Source: Helicobacter pylori
Lineage (GTDB): Bacteria; Campylobacterota; Campylobacteria; Campylobacterales; Helicobacteraceae
Assembly (NCBI RefSeq): GCF_009689985.1
Contig: NZ_QBAW01000006.1
Location: 31,002 to 95,001, forward strand
Direction: 5' to 3'
DNA: 64,000 nt
Position 1 is the first letter of the stretch. Every line of letters begins with the position of its first letter. Made by a program: the position numbers and the translations under genes. The notes under the pieces are model-generated. The model was not told the DNA's origin. It made no database searches and saw nothing but the letters and a program-made list of their open reading frames with translations. Positions 35,011-43,878 of this stretch are shown here, in pieces.

Positions 35011-36242
35011 AGAAAAATCGTGTCTTCTCTTTCAGGGCTTGTAGAAATAAGGCGGATTTTCACCCCCACTTCTTTTTCAATAAAGCGGATATACTCTCTA
35101 GCGTTTGGCTCTAAATCGTCTAATTTTCTCACGCCCGCACTTTTTTCCCAGCCCTTAAAAGTTTGATAGATCGGTGCACAATCTTTCAGATCGCTAGGGA
35201 AAGCCTCTAATCTTTCGCCCTTTCTTTCATAAGCTACGCACACCTTAATCGCATCAATCCCGTCTAAAACATCTAATTTCATTAAAGCTAATTGCGTGCA
35301 ACCATTCAAAGCGCAAGCGTATTTTAAAGCCACCAAATCCAGCCACCCGCAACGCCGTGGGCGTTTGGTTGTCGTGCCAAATTCCGCACCCTTAGTCCTT
35401 AAATGATCGCCCATGGGTGTAGCGTCTTCGCTAGGGAAAGGCCCATTACCCACACGAGTACAATAGGCTTTCGTGATGCCTATCACTTCATTGATCGCTT
35501 TAGGGTTTAAGCCGGTGCTCACGCAAGCGCTAGCGCTCGTGGTGTTAGAGCTTGTTACAAAAGGGTAAGTCCCTAAATCAATGTCTAAAAGCGTGCCTTG
35601 CGCCCCTTCTAGCAGGATTTTTTCACCCTTTTGGTTCGCTTCTATTAGCATGCTTGCCGTGTCTTTGATAAAGGGGCAGATTTTTGGAGCGTAAGTTTTA
35701 AAATACTCCCTCAAATCTTTTTCGTAATTCCTGCTCAAATCATACGCTTCCTTAAAAGGCTCAATGGCTTTGAAATGAGCGTTTAGCCTTTCTTCTAAGA
35801 TCTTATCGTCTAATAAATCCCCCATTCTTATCCCGCTCCTGGCCATTTTATCCTCATAGCAAGGGCCTATGCCTTTTTTAGTCGTGCCGATGTTTTGAGA
35901 TTTTTCTTTAAAAGCGTCTTTTTTGGCATGGTAAGGCAAGATCACATGGGCTCTGTCGCTAATGAACAAACGATTTTCTAAATCCTCAAACGCGCTGATT
36001 TCTTCGCACAAATCCTTAATGCTCACGACCACCGCGCTAGAAATGATGTTCTTGCATTTGGGGTATAAAACCCCTGAGGGCATTAAATGCAACGAATGCT
36101 TAACCCCCTTATGCACAATGGTATGCCCGGCATTATGCCCGCCTTGATAGCGCACCACAAAGTCATAATCTTTAGCGATCCTATCAACAATTTTTCCTTT
36201 CCCCTCATCTCCCCACTGAATCCCCACAACGACATCTGCCAT
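35007..36242 (-). CDS. purA: adenylosuccinate synthetase
   Basis: A 411-residue PurA, joining IMP and aspartate with GTP to give adenylosuccinate. The P-loop-like GIQWGDEGKGKIVD starts at residue 7, GGHNAGHT near 34 holds the catalytic His, and LEGAQGTLLDIDLGTYPFVTSSNTT and GTTTKRPRRCGWLD are family blocks. It is the first gene of the purA-fliJ-motE-rseP-xseA chain. AAGGATA precedes the ATG at 36242, and TATTCT on the minus strand at 36292-36297 may be its -10. Confidence 0.97.
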   Translation of the reverse strand: MADVVVGIQWGDEGKGKIVDRIAKDYDFVVRYQGGHNAGHTIVHKGVKHSLHLMPSGVLYPKCKNIISSAVVVSIKDLCEEISAFEDLENRLFISDRAHVILPYHAKKDAFKEKSQNIGTTKKGIGPCYEDKMARSGIRMGDLLDDKILEERLNAHFKAIEPFKEAYDLSRNYEKDLREYFKTYAPKICPFIKDTASMLIEANQKGEKILLEGAQGTLLDIDLGTYPFVTSSNTTSASACVSTGLNPKAINEVIGITKAYCTRVGNGPFPSEDATPMGDHLRTKGAEFGTTTKRPRRCGWLDLVALKYACALNGCTQLALMKLDVLDGIDAIKVCVAYERKGERLEAFPSDLKDCAPIYQTFKGWEKSAGVRKLDDLEPNAREYIRFIEKEVGVKIRLISTSPEREDTIFL

Positions 36243-36341
36243 AAAATATTATCCTTAAAACAAAGTAGATTGGATGGTTTAAAAGCTTGTTAGAATACCA
36301 AAAAAAAGTAAAGAGCCTCTTTAATAAGCCCTAAAAAGAGC

Positions 36342-37760
36342 CTAAAAACCTATCGTGTAATTGATATAGAACGCATACAAACGCCTGTAATCCACATCAG
36401 CCCCATTCGCTCTCAAATACCTTTGATTGATAGCCGGGATTTTCACGCCAAATTCCATACCATGCTGAATGCTTTGAGACGCGCTCAAAAACCGGCGGTG
36501 CATGGTGCTAGCAAAATGGGCCCTTAAGCCCAAATTGAATAAAAATTGGAAATTCGTGGGAGTGGGGTATTCTTTAAACGAGTTTTCAATTTGACCTCTT
36601 AAAGAGCTATCCCAAGTGTTGCCCGCTATTTGAATGCCCCCAAACACCCCCACATTCAAGGACTGATCGCTAAAAACCCTCCTGAAGATATTCCATAAAA
36701 AGTCTGTGCCAGCGCCATAAGTAAAGATATTCGCTTTAACAGCACTACTAAGACTGCCCAATTGCGTAAAGCCATAATCAAAGAAAGCGTAATATCGTAA
36801 GCCTATATTCCTCTTTCTCCCAAAAAATTGCTTATAGCCCATTTGAATGCCAAAGCCATTAATAACCCCATGTTGAGAGCTTTTGCCTGGCCCAAATTGG
36901 GGCAAGTAGGGCTCATCGTAATGATTCAGCATCCCTCCTAGCTGTTTTAGATTCTCTTGGTAAGTAGCGATTCGATCCGAGATGGTTTTCACATCCTTTT
37001 GGAGCATTGATCCTGCACCACCGCTCTTATTCAAGCTTTCTGCGATCTGGCCTAGTTTTGCTGAAGAAGTGTCATTAAAAAGCTGCATTTGGGCTAAGAG
37101 CCCTTTTAAAAACACCGAATTACTATCCAGATTCACCCTTGCAAGCGCGTTTAAAAGCGCCACGCTCTCCGTGGCTAAAAGACTGAATTCATTTTGAGAA
37201 CCATAGAGAACTTTTATAATCCCTACATATTCAGGAACTACTCCATTAATACTGCCATTATTACTATTATTAACCAAGTTATAAAGCACATTACTCAAAT
37301 ACACTTGCAAGGCTTGAACGCTATAAGCGTTTTTATTCGCTTCAAAGCGTTGCTCAATTTGGGGGAGTATTTTTTTAAACTGGGTTAATTCTGCGTTGTT
37401 ATTGTCAACAGCTGTATTAGTATTGATAATTTGATTGCCTATCCCTAAAAGAGCGTCCATGGTCGTGTTTGTCGCTAAGGCTAAAAGCCCATTACCCCCT
37501 GCCATACCCACGCCCACTTGGCGGAAATCATCAATGACATTATTCCTTAGGGTGCTGCCTTTGTTATTGATGTTTTGTTGCGCGCCGCCGATTTGATAGC
37601 CCACTCCCATATAAAAGCCATCGTCTTCAGCTAACGCCATGCTTAAAGGAAGGCTAAAAAGCAGAGCGGTTTTTAAAAGCCCTTTTTTGAGTGCGTGGTA
37701 TTGACTATAACCTTTTTTCATTTTTGTATTCTTTATCTCTTTTGTATTGGTATTTTTCAT
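36342..37760 (-). CDS. hopG: Hop-family outer membrane protein HopG
   Basis: A 472-residue Hop protein. After a basic leader the signal ends in LPLSMALA, and the mature start EDDGFYMGVGYQIG is the Hop consensus. The extracellular middle (about 70-270) is Asn/Ser-rich and variable. From GYKQFFGRKRNIGLRYYAFFDYGF on, the alternating strands of the C-terminal beta barrel follow, ending FYINYTIGF with the terminal Phe needed for Bam insertion. It follows hopF by 12 bases as a second cistron. ATG 37760 has AAGGAAGG upstream. Ligand or porin function cannot be read from the sequence. Confidence 0.9.
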   Translation of the reverse strand: MKNTNTKEIKNTKMKKGYSQYHALKKGLLKTALLFSLPLSMALAEDDGFYMGVGYQIGGAQQNINNKGSTLRNNVIDDFRQVGVGMAGGNGLLALATNTTMDALLGIGNQIINTNTAVDNNNAELTQFKKILPQIEQRFEANKNAYSVQALQVYLSNVLYNLVNNSNNGSINGVVPEYVGIIKVLYGSQNEFSLLATESVALLNALARVNLDSNSVFLKGLLAQMQLFNDTSSAKLGQIAESLNKSGGAGSMLQKDVKTISDRIATYQENLKQLGGMLNHYDEPYLPQFGPGKSSQHGVINGFGIQMGYKQFFGRKRNIGLRYYAFFDYGFTQLGSLSSAVKANIFTYGAGTDFLWNIFRRVFSDQSLNVGVFGGIQIAGNTWDSSLRGQIENSFKEYPTPTNFQFLFNLGLRAHFASTMHRRFLSASQSIQHGMEFGVKIPAINQRYLRANGADVDYRRLYAFYINYTIGF

Positions 37761-37772
37761 CAAGAGCCTTCC

Positions 37773-39215
37773 TTAAAAACCGACTGAATAGCCCACATAG
37801 AAGCTAAAATTCCTCATATAGCTCGCGCTTGAGCCTTGGGTTGCGAAATATTTATGAGCGATAACAGGGATTTTCACCCCAAATTCTATCCCTTGGTCTA
37901 GCTTGTGCTTATTGAAATTGGTTTTTGCAAAGTTGGTGCGCACGCCCAAATCAAACAAGAATTGGAACGAACTGGACTTGACATCAGGCCTTTGCCCGCT
38001 CAATAAGTTCGTTACATTAGTGCTCCAAGTTTGCCCTGCAATTTGAGCGCCAAAGAAAAGACCGATTGTAGTCCTTTCCCTCCTTCTAGAGCGTTCATAC
38101 ACATTGTATAAAAAATCCGTTCCTACCCCATAAGTAACAAGATTCGCTCCCACTTTTAAATTCGTATCACCAAAATTCGCATAGCCATAATCCAAAAACC
38201 CGTAATACCTTAAGCCAATATTTTTCTTATGGGTGAAAAATTGTTTATAACCCATCTTAGCCCCAAAGCCGTTCATGCTCGCTGACTGGTAATCTCTGAG
38301 CGAAAAGAGGTTAGGGATATAAGAAATCTTATAAAGAGAACTAGCCGAAGATTCAAACTGATTCAAGCTCGTATTGATGATGCCTATGACTCTGTCTAGC
38401 CCTTTCTTATAGACAAGCTGACTCCCGCTAAAACAAGACGATGCACTGCTACAGATATTTTTTTCAATAAAACTCCCTAACCCCAAAGTCTCACGATCTA
38501 AAGAAATCCCGCTCTTAATCAAAGCGTTGATCTCGCTCACCGTAGAATTAGCCCCTATCAAGCCCGTTTGCGAAGAAAAATTTTGCATGCCTGTGGCAAT
38601 ATCGCCCACGCTCACGCCATTATACGCTCCATTAGTCCCGCCTGCGCCTAAAAGCATGACTTTCATGATGTTTTCGTATAGCTGTTGGTTATTATTTTGT
38701 TGGATTTTGCTCAAATCCACTTGCCCTAAAGCTAAAACGATGTTTTGAGCTACTGAGAGCATGCTGTCAGTGATACCGATTTGTTGTTTCCCTACATCCA
38801 CCACCAAAGGCTTAATGACACCCTGACTGGCGTATTGTTGGGATAGATCCAATAGTTTTCCTAAAATCCCTAGAGATTGCTCTAAATTGACTAAGGCTTG
38901 GTGTGATTGTCCGTTTTGCTGTGATGCTTGCGCATTGTTTTTCATGCTTTCACTCAAAAGAGTTTTTGTTTTATTCCCTAAAATATCCAAGTAGTAGGAT
39001 AAGGGAATGGCAGAAGTTTGCAACCTCACAGCCCCATCTCTAATCAACTGCTTTAATTCTTGCGCTTGAGTGAAGCCTGGATTTTTCAATTCCTGTCTGG
39101 CCAAACTCGTTTGATAATCTATGACAAAAAACGCCCCATCTTCTTCAGCGTTACACAAAGACATGCTCGCTAGTAAGGAAAGAGCGATCGTTTTTTTAAA
39201 GGAGTGGTTTTTCAA
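37773..39215 (-). CDS. hopF: Hop-family outer membrane protein HopF
   Basis: A 480-residue Hop protein, intact. The signal KKTIALSLLASMSLCNA is followed by EEDGAFFVIDYQ, a looser version of the Hop start. The central domain contains a Cys pair (NICSSASSCFSG) probably forming a loop. The C-terminal barrel begins GYKQFFTHKKNIGLRYYGFLDYGY and ends FYVGYSVGF. The barrel half is close to that of hopG downstream, so the two are tandem duplicates that diverged in the exposed part. The TTG start at 39215 follows AAAAGGATATTT. A TAAAAT at 39248-39253 (minus) may be the -10, with a Fur-like palindrome further upstream. Confidence 0.9.
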   Translation of the reverse strand: MKNHSFKKTIALSLLASMSLCNAEEDGAFFVIDYQTSLARQELKNPGFTQAQELKQLIRDGAVRLQTSAIPLSYYLDILGNKTKTLLSESMKNNAQASQQNGQSHQALVNLEQSLGILGKLLDLSQQYASQGVIKPLVVDVGKQQIGITDSMLSVAQNIVLALGQVDLSKIQQNNNQQLYENIMKVMLLGAGGTNGAYNGVSVGDIATGMQNFSSQTGLIGANSTVSEINALIKSGISLDRETLGLGSFIEKNICSSASSCFSGSQLVYKKGLDRVIGIINTSLNQFESSASSLYKISYIPNLFSLRDYQSASMNGFGAKMGYKQFFTHKKNIGLRYYGFLDYGYANFGDTNLKVGANLVTYGVGTDFLYNVYERSRRRERTTIGLFFGAQIAGQTWSTNVTNLLSGQRPDVKSSSFQFLFDLGVRTNFAKTNFNKHKLDQGIEFGVKIPVIAHKYFATQGSSASYMRNFSFYVGYSVGF

Positions 39216-39247
39216 AAATATCCTTTTTGCTTTGGCTTTGATAAGTG

Positions 39248-39299
39248 ATTTTACTTAATCCATAAAAGAAATTTTCTAATTTTAAGATAATCATTCTTA
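39248..39299 (-). promoter_or_regulatory. hopF promoter region with Fur-box-like palindrome
   Basis: TAAAAT at 39248-39253 (minus strand) is spaced for a start at 39215. At 39283-39299 the sequence TAAGATAATCATTCTTA is an imperfect palindrome that contains GATAATCATT, ten bases of the classical Fur box. It lies some 40-60 bases upstream of the expected hopF transcription start. Iron or metal control of hopF-hopG is possible but unproven. Confidence 0.4.
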
Positions 39300-39332
39300 A
39301 TTTGCTATTAAGCGTTTCAAAAAAGCATCAAA

Positions 39333-39361
39333 TTGACATCTTTTAAGCAAAATGTTATAAT
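39333..39361 (+). promoter_or_regulatory. consensus promoter of tRNA-Ala
   Basis: TTGACA (39333-39338), a 17-base spacer, and TATAAT (39356-39361): both hexamers are perfect. A matched -35 is uncommon in H. pylori, where most promoters show only the -10, and fits a stable-RNA gene. Confidence 0.85.
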
Positions 39362-39378
39362 GCTCGCTTAATTTTAGT

Positions 39379-39454
39379 GGGGTGTTAGCTCAGTTGGGAG
39401 AGCACAACGCTGGCAGCGTTGAGGTCAGGGGTTCGAACCCCCTACACTCCACCA
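39379..39454 (+). tRNA. tRNA-Ala (GGC anticodon), CCA encoded
   Basis: A 76-base cloverleaf. The acceptor GGGGTGT pairs with ACACTCC and includes the G3-U70 wobble that identifies tRNA-Ala. The D-arm region is TAGCTCAGTTGGGAGAGC. The anticodon stem-loop AACGCTGGCAGCGTT carries GGC, and GGGGTTCGAACCCC is the T arm. CCA is encoded. It is the only gene in the gap between hopF and the oligopeptide permease. Confidence 0.97.
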
Positions 39455-39524
39455 TTATTATTACGCTTATTCTCTTTCTTTATGGATCAAACCCATTTTC
39501 TTGCTAGTATTACCCATAATTAAT

Positions 39525-39530
39525 TATAAT
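39525..39530 (+). promoter_or_regulatory. -10 element for the oligopeptide transporter genes
   Basis: TATAAT 35-40 bases upstream of the permease start, after the tRNA. It would place the transcript start near 39537. Confidence 0.5.
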
Positions 39531-39564
39531 CTTAGGAATTGTTTTTCATCAAGGGAGTTTGAGC

Positions 39565-40581
39565 GTGAGCAGTTTGTTTAAAATGCGCATTCTTAGTTTT
39601 AAAAAGAATAAGCGGGCGGTGTTTTCGCTCTATCTTTTTATCGCTTTATTAGCGCTTTCTCTTTTAGCCCCCTTGTGGGTCAATGATCGCCCCTTATTCA
39701 TCTATAAAGACAATAAGGCGTATTTCCCCATGTTCAAAAACTATGCGGAAGTGGAGTTTGGAGGCGATTTTTTCACCCCCACGGACTATAACGATCCTTA
39801 TGTGAAAAACACGCTTTTAAAAGACGCTTTCATCATCCATGCACTCATCCCCTATAGCTACGATACGATCATTATGGATTTAGACTCGCCTGCCCCCACC
39901 CCCCCAAGCTTCAAACACCTTTTAGGTACAGACGATCAAGCCAGAGATGTGTTAGCCAGACTGGTTTATGGCTATCGTGTTTCGTTAGTGTTTGGGATTT
40001 TACTCACCCTTTTTAGCGTTCTTATTGGCGTGAGTTTGGGAGCGTTTCAGGGGTATTATGGAGGATTGATTGATTTAGTGGGGCAAAGGTTGAGCGAGAT
40101 CTGGAGCGCGATCCCTATGCTTTTTTTACTCATTGTGATTTCTAGCGCGTTTAATTCTAATTTCTGGATCATTTTATTTTTAGTCTTGCTCTTTAGCTGG
40201 ATGGGGCTTTCTCAAGTCGTGCGCACGGAGTTTTTAAAAGCAAGGAACATGGACTACACCAAGGCCGCTAGAGCGCTTGGGGTGAATGATTTAAAAATCA
40301 TTTTCTACCATGTTTTACCCAACGCTTTAGTGGCGACGATCACTTATGTGCCGTTTTTAATGGCGGCCAGTATTTCTACTTTAGTGTCTTTGGATTTCTT
40401 GGGTTTTGGCATGCCTATAGGGAGCGCGAGTTTGGGAGAATTGGTCAATCAAGGCAAGGATAACCTCACCACGCCCCATTTAGCCATCGTTGCGTTTGTG
40501 GCCATTAGCTTGTTGCTTTCTGTTTTGGTGTTCATTGGCGAAGGGGTGCGCGATGCTTTCAACGCTAACATGCTCAAATAA
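39565..40581 (+). CDS. oppC: oligopeptide/dipeptide ABC transporter permease (OppC/DppC type)
   Basis: About 338 residues. One N-terminal helix (about 18-40) is followed by a periplasmic insertion and five more helices, typical of OppC rather than OppB. The cytoplasmic EAA loop reads EFLKARNMDYTKAARALGVNDLKIIFYHVLPNAL (near 232-265), the contact for the ATPase. The paired OppB permease and the binding protein are not here; in H. pylori the likely partners lie elsewhere on the chromosome. I chose GTG 39565, seven bases after GGGAG; the TTG at 39559 is too close. A seven-C tract (39899-39905) lies in the coding sequence. Confidence 0.9.
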   Translation: MSSLFKMRILSFKKNKRAVFSLYLFIALLALSLLAPLWVNDRPLFIYKDNKAYFPMFKNYAEVEFGGDFFTPTDYNDPYVKNTLLKDAFIIHALIPYSYDTIIMDLDSPAPTPPSFKHLLGTDDQARDVLARLVYGYRVSLVFGILLTLFSVLIGVSLGAFQGYYGGLIDLVGQRLSEIWSAIPMLFLLIVISSAFNSNFWIILFLVLLFSWMGLSQVVRTEFLKARNMDYTKAARALGVNDLKIIFYHVLPNALVATITYVPFLMAASISTLVSLDFLGFGMPIGSASLGELVNQGKDNLTTPHLAIVAFVAISLLLSVLVFIGEGVRDAFNANMLK

Positions 40582-40590
40582 GGGGGTTAC

Positions 40591-42141
40591 ATGCTAGAAA
40601 TCAAAAACTTGAACTGCGTTTTAAACGCGCATTTTTCGCTCCAAAACATCAATATTTCGTTAAATCCTAGCGAAAGGGTGGCGATCGTGGGCGAGAGCGG
40701 GAGCGGGAAAAGCTCTATCGCTAATATCATCATGCGTTTAAACCCTAGATTCAAGCCCCATAATGGGGAGGTGTTGTTTGAAACAACCAACCTTTTAAAA
40801 GAAAGCGAAGAATTTATGCAGCATTTAAGGGGTAATGCGATCGCTTACATCGCTCAAGACCCCCTATCCAGCCTAAACCCCTTGCATAAAATCGGCAAAC
40901 AAATGAGTGAAGCCTATTTTTTACACCATAAAAACGCTTCTAAAACGCTCCTTAAAGAAAAAGTTTTAAACGCCATGCAACAAGTCCAATTAGATGAAGA
41001 ATTTTTAAATCGTTACCCTTATGAATTGAGCGGAGGGCAGCGCCAAAGGGTGTGTATCGCTATGAGCATTATTAATGTGCCCAAACTGCTCATTTGCGAT
41101 GAGCCTACCACCGCATTAGATGTGCAAATCCAAAACCAGATTTTAGACTTGCTCAAGCAATTGAGTGCGGAAAAAAACATCGCCCTTTTATTCATTAGCC
41201 ATGATTTAAAAGCGGTCAAACGCTTGGCTGATAGGGTTTATGTGCTAAAAAAAGGCGAGATAGTAGAAACCAATTCCACTAAAGAGCTTTTTAATGACCC
41301 CAAGCACGAATATTCAAAACTCTTGATTCAAGCTTCAAACTTGCCCGCTAAAAATTTAAAAGCGCTAGATGAGACGCTTTTAGAAGTGGAAGATTTTAGC
41401 GTTTATTACTTGCAAAAACGCTTTTTTAGACCTTCTTTAAAAAAGCCCCTTATCGCATCAGTCAATTTTTCCCTCAAAGCCAAAGAAAACATCGGCATCA
41501 TTGGCGAAAGCGGGAGCGGGAAAAGCTCTTTGGCGTTGGGGCTTTTAAAACTCGCTTTAAATAGCGGGGAAGAAAAGATTTTAGGCCAAAGCGTGGGGCT
41601 TTTAAATTCTAAGGCGTTCAAACCCTACCGCAAGATTTTGCAAATGGTGTTTCAAGACCCTTACGCTTCATTAAACCCTCGCTTAAGCATTCAAAGCATT
41701 TTAACAGAAGCTTTGCGCTTTGCTTACCCTAAAGCTTCCAAAAAAGAATGGCACCATCTCGCAAAACTTTGTTTAGAAGAAGTGTGTTTAAACCCTGAAT
41801 TGCTTAACTTTTACGCTTATGAACTCAGCGGTGGGGAGCGCCAAAGAGTGGCGATTGCTAGAGCGATTGCCTTAAAACCTAAAATCATTCTTTTAGATGA
41901 GCCCACTTCTGCTTTAGATAAAAGCATTCAAAAAAGCGTGTTGGAACTGCTGTTGGATTTACAAGAAAAGCAGGATTTGAGCTATTTGTTTATCAGCCAT
42001 GATTTAGATGTGATCAAAGCGTTTTGCGATAAGGTGTTAGTAATAAGTGAAGGGAAAGTCGTAGAAATGGGCGCTATTAAAGAAGTGTTTGACAACCCTA
42101 AGCACGCTTATACGAAGCGTTTGTTGGAATCTAGGCTTTAA
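40591..42141 (+). CDS. oppD: double ABC ATPase of the oligopeptide transporter (OppD-OppF fusion)
   Basis: A 516-residue protein with two complete ABC cassettes. The first has Walker A GESGSGKSS near 36, signature LSGGQRQR near 148 and Walker B LLICDEPTTALD; the second has GESGSGKSS near 305, LSGGERQR near 415 and IILLDEPTSALD. Each ends in ISHDL. This single-chain OppD-OppF (YejF-like) arrangement would power the permease gene nine bases upstream. It has a clear ribosome site (AAGGGGG). The gene is followed by a short hairpin. Confidence 0.93.
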   Translation: MLEIKNLNCVLNAHFSLQNINISLNPSERVAIVGESGSGKSSIANIIMRLNPRFKPHNGEVLFETTNLLKESEEFMQHLRGNAIAYIAQDPLSSLNPLHKIGKQMSEAYFLHHKNASKTLLKEKVLNAMQQVQLDEEFLNRYPYELSGGQRQRVCIAMSIINVPKLLICDEPTTALDVQIQNQILDLLKQLSAEKNIALLFISHDLKAVKRLADRVYVLKKGEIVETNSTKELFNDPKHEYSKLLIQASNLPAKNLKALDETLLEVEDFSVYYLQKRFFRPSLKKPLIASVNFSLKAKENIGIIGESGSGKSSLALGLLKLALNSGEEKILGQSVGLLNSKAFKPYRKILQMVFQDPYASLNPRLSIQSILTEALRFAYPKASKKEWHHLAKLCLEEVCLNPELLNFYAYELSGGERQRVAIARAIALKPKIILLDEPTSALDKSIQKSVLELLLDLQEKQDLSYLFISHDLDVIKAFCDKVLVISEGKVVEMGAIKEVFDNPKHAYTKRLLESRL

Positions 42142-42166
42142 GCTTTATTTAAAAATTCATGCCTTT

Positions 42167-42188
42167 AAGCGTTTTTAATCGCTTTTTT
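42167..42188 (+). terminator. possible terminator after the ABC ATPase gene
   Basis: AAGCG (42167-42171) pairs with CGCTT (42180-42184) and a T run follows. The stem is short, so this is a weak call. It lies between convergent genes. Confidence 0.4.
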
Positions 42189-42223
42189 AATGGGTGTTAT
42201 CTTGGGTATTATCTTTTAGTTTT

Positions 42224-42763
42224 CTACAAACAAAACAAAGAAACTTGATAGGGGGCTGTTTTTGAATAAGGGTAGTTGTCAATGAAGAATGAAAAGACCT
42301 TGGATTCTTCAGGCAAAATCTTTTCTTTAAAGGTTTTTTCATAGCTTTTTTTGACAAACAATTTAAACGCATGCTCTTCTACAAAATTGTGAGGGTTTTT
42401 AAGGACTTCTAGGCGTAAAACGCATTTGTTTAAACTAAATTTGGAATTGTTTTTGACTCCCACTTGCAAAGAAAAGGCGTTGCTATAACTTAAAGGGTTA
42501 GCGTGTAAGATGCGTGTTTCTATGGGGTAAATCGCCTGAGTGAGTAAAACATTCAAAACAAAAGGCATGCTTAAAAACGCGCCCAAAAAAGCTGTTGCCG
42601 CTATATAACTAGCCAAGCGGTTTCTTAAAAGCAAAGCCAAAAGGAGCAAAATCGCGCAAAAAAGGATTAAAACGCTTGCTATTAAAACGCTAATTAAAGT
42701 CGCTTGACTTAAAAAGCCCTTAAAAGACTCCAAAAAAGCTTGGATAAAGGCAAGAGACGCCAT
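42224..42763 (-). CDS. DUF2393 membrane protein
   Basis: A 179-residue protein with two N-terminal membrane helices (about 20-47 and 50-76) and a soluble domain beginning near residue 80 (ETRILHANPLSYSNAFSLQVGVKNNSK) that has the beta-sandwich style of DUF2393. The soluble domain should be periplasmic. The family is found mainly in Helicobacter and Campylobacter and has no assigned function. It is six bases downstream of the SPFH-protein gene, so the two may form a membrane complex. Confidence 0.75.
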   Translation of the reverse strand: MASLAFIQAFLESFKGFLSQATLISVLIASVLILFCAILLLLALLLRNRLASYIAATAFLGAFLSMPFVLNVLLTQAIYPIETRILHANPLSYSNAFSLQVGVKNNSKFSLNKCVLRLEVLKNPHNFVEEHAFKLFVKKSYEKTFKEKILPEESKVFSFFIDNYPYSKTAPYQVSLFCL

Positions 42764-42769
42764 GCGTTT

Positions 42770-43858
42770 TTAAGGCTCTTTAGTCTCGGCAATACTAGAT
42801 TTAACCTTGCTTTTAGTGTCAATCCAAATATTAGGCACAGCCCCACCTGGAGTGAGCATGATTTGAGCGTTATTGTTGGTTTTTAACGCTTCATTAAACT
42901 GGCCTTGAACTTCAATTTGGCGCAGTCTTAAAAGCTTGTCGCTCAAGCTTTGTGAAATGCTTAAATTAGCTTGAGATTTTGCCTTAGCCTCAATCACGAT
43001 CGCATCAGCCACGCCCTGAGCCTTAATCCTGTTAGCATCCGCTTCCCCTTTAGCCAGAGCGGCTTGTTTTTGAGCTTCTTGCTTGGAGCGCTCCACCTCG
43101 TATTTCACCCTTTCTGATTCTTGGCGCGCGATTTGGACTTTTTCAATTTGCTCTTTAATCTTAGCGGGCAAGACGATCTCTCGTAACTGGATAGAGCTTA
43201 ATTCCACAGGGGTGTTGGGGAGCTTAGAAACTTCTTTATTGATACCGCTATTGATAAGAGCGGCGATTTCATTGCGCTTAATGGGCAAATCTTCAGCCGG
43301 GTAGCGCCCCACGACAGAGCGCACCACATCGCGCACCACAGGGTTGATGATTTTTTGCTCCCAAGATAAGCCATAAGTAGCGATCGTTTGGGGGGTGGTT
43401 TGGGGGTTTAAGCGGTATTGCACGGTGAGTTCAATAGAAACGGTCAAGCCCCTACTATCCATCACATTAATAGCGTCGTTTCTAAAAATCCCTTGGTTTT
43501 TACCCGCCACGCCCATGTCTTCGGTGCGTGAAAAATTGATATTTCTAATCCTTGTATCCACAATGAGAATGTCTTGAATGATAGGCACAAAGAAGTGGAT
43601 TCCTGGCTGTAAGGGGGTGGGTTCGTATTTCCCAGCGGTGATTTTAATGCCAATTTCTCCTGAGCTAATCACTTCAAAAGGCTTGGCCAAAAAAGCGATA
43701 ACGCCTAAAAGGACAATGACAATTAAAACCGATAGTTTTTTAGAATTAAAAGAGTTAGACGGCGGAATGAAACGCCCCCCATTATTAGGCGTATTAGGCG
43801 TGGGGGTTTCTTTTTGAGAATTTTTCTTTTTTAAATGTTCGTTCAAATCAATGGGCAT
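42770..43858 (-). CDS. SPFH (prohibitin/HflK-like) membrane protein
   Basis: A 362-residue protein. A Pro/Asn-rich cytoplasmic head precedes one membrane helix (about 41-60). The SPFH domain starts at PFEVISSGEIGIKITAGKYEP and includes GIHFFVPIIQDILIVDTRI. A long Glu/Arg/Ala coiled coil (about 235-320) follows with EADANRIKAQGVADAIVIEAKAK, as in prohibitins. Such proteins form rings in the inner membrane that organise microdomains or restrain FtsH. The start is ATG 43858, 20 bases after the helicase stop. Confidence 0.9.
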   Translation of the reverse strand: MPIDLNEHLKKKNSQKETPTPNTPNNGGRFIPPSNSFNSKKLSVLIVIVLLGVIAFLAKPFEVISSGEIGIKITAGKYEPTPLQPGIHFFVPIIQDILIVDTRIRNINFSRTEDMGVAGKNQGIFRNDAINVMDSRGLTVSIELTVQYRLNPQTTPQTIATYGLSWEQKIINPVVRDVVRSVVGRYPAEDLPIKRNEIAALINSGINKEVSKLPNTPVELSSIQLREIVLPAKIKEQIEKVQIARQESERVKYEVERSKQEAQKQAALAKGEADANRIKAQGVADAIVIEAKAKSQANLSISQSLSDKLLRLRQIEVQGQFNEALKTNNNAQIMLTPGGAVPNIWIDTKSKVKSSIAETKEP

Positions 43859-43878
43859 GAATTTCCTTTTTAAATATT

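Noticed and set aside
39899..39905. Seven-C tract in the permease gene as a phase switch
   Set aside because: Seven bases is short for this mechanism in H. pylori and the frame is intact; noted only in the gene entry.
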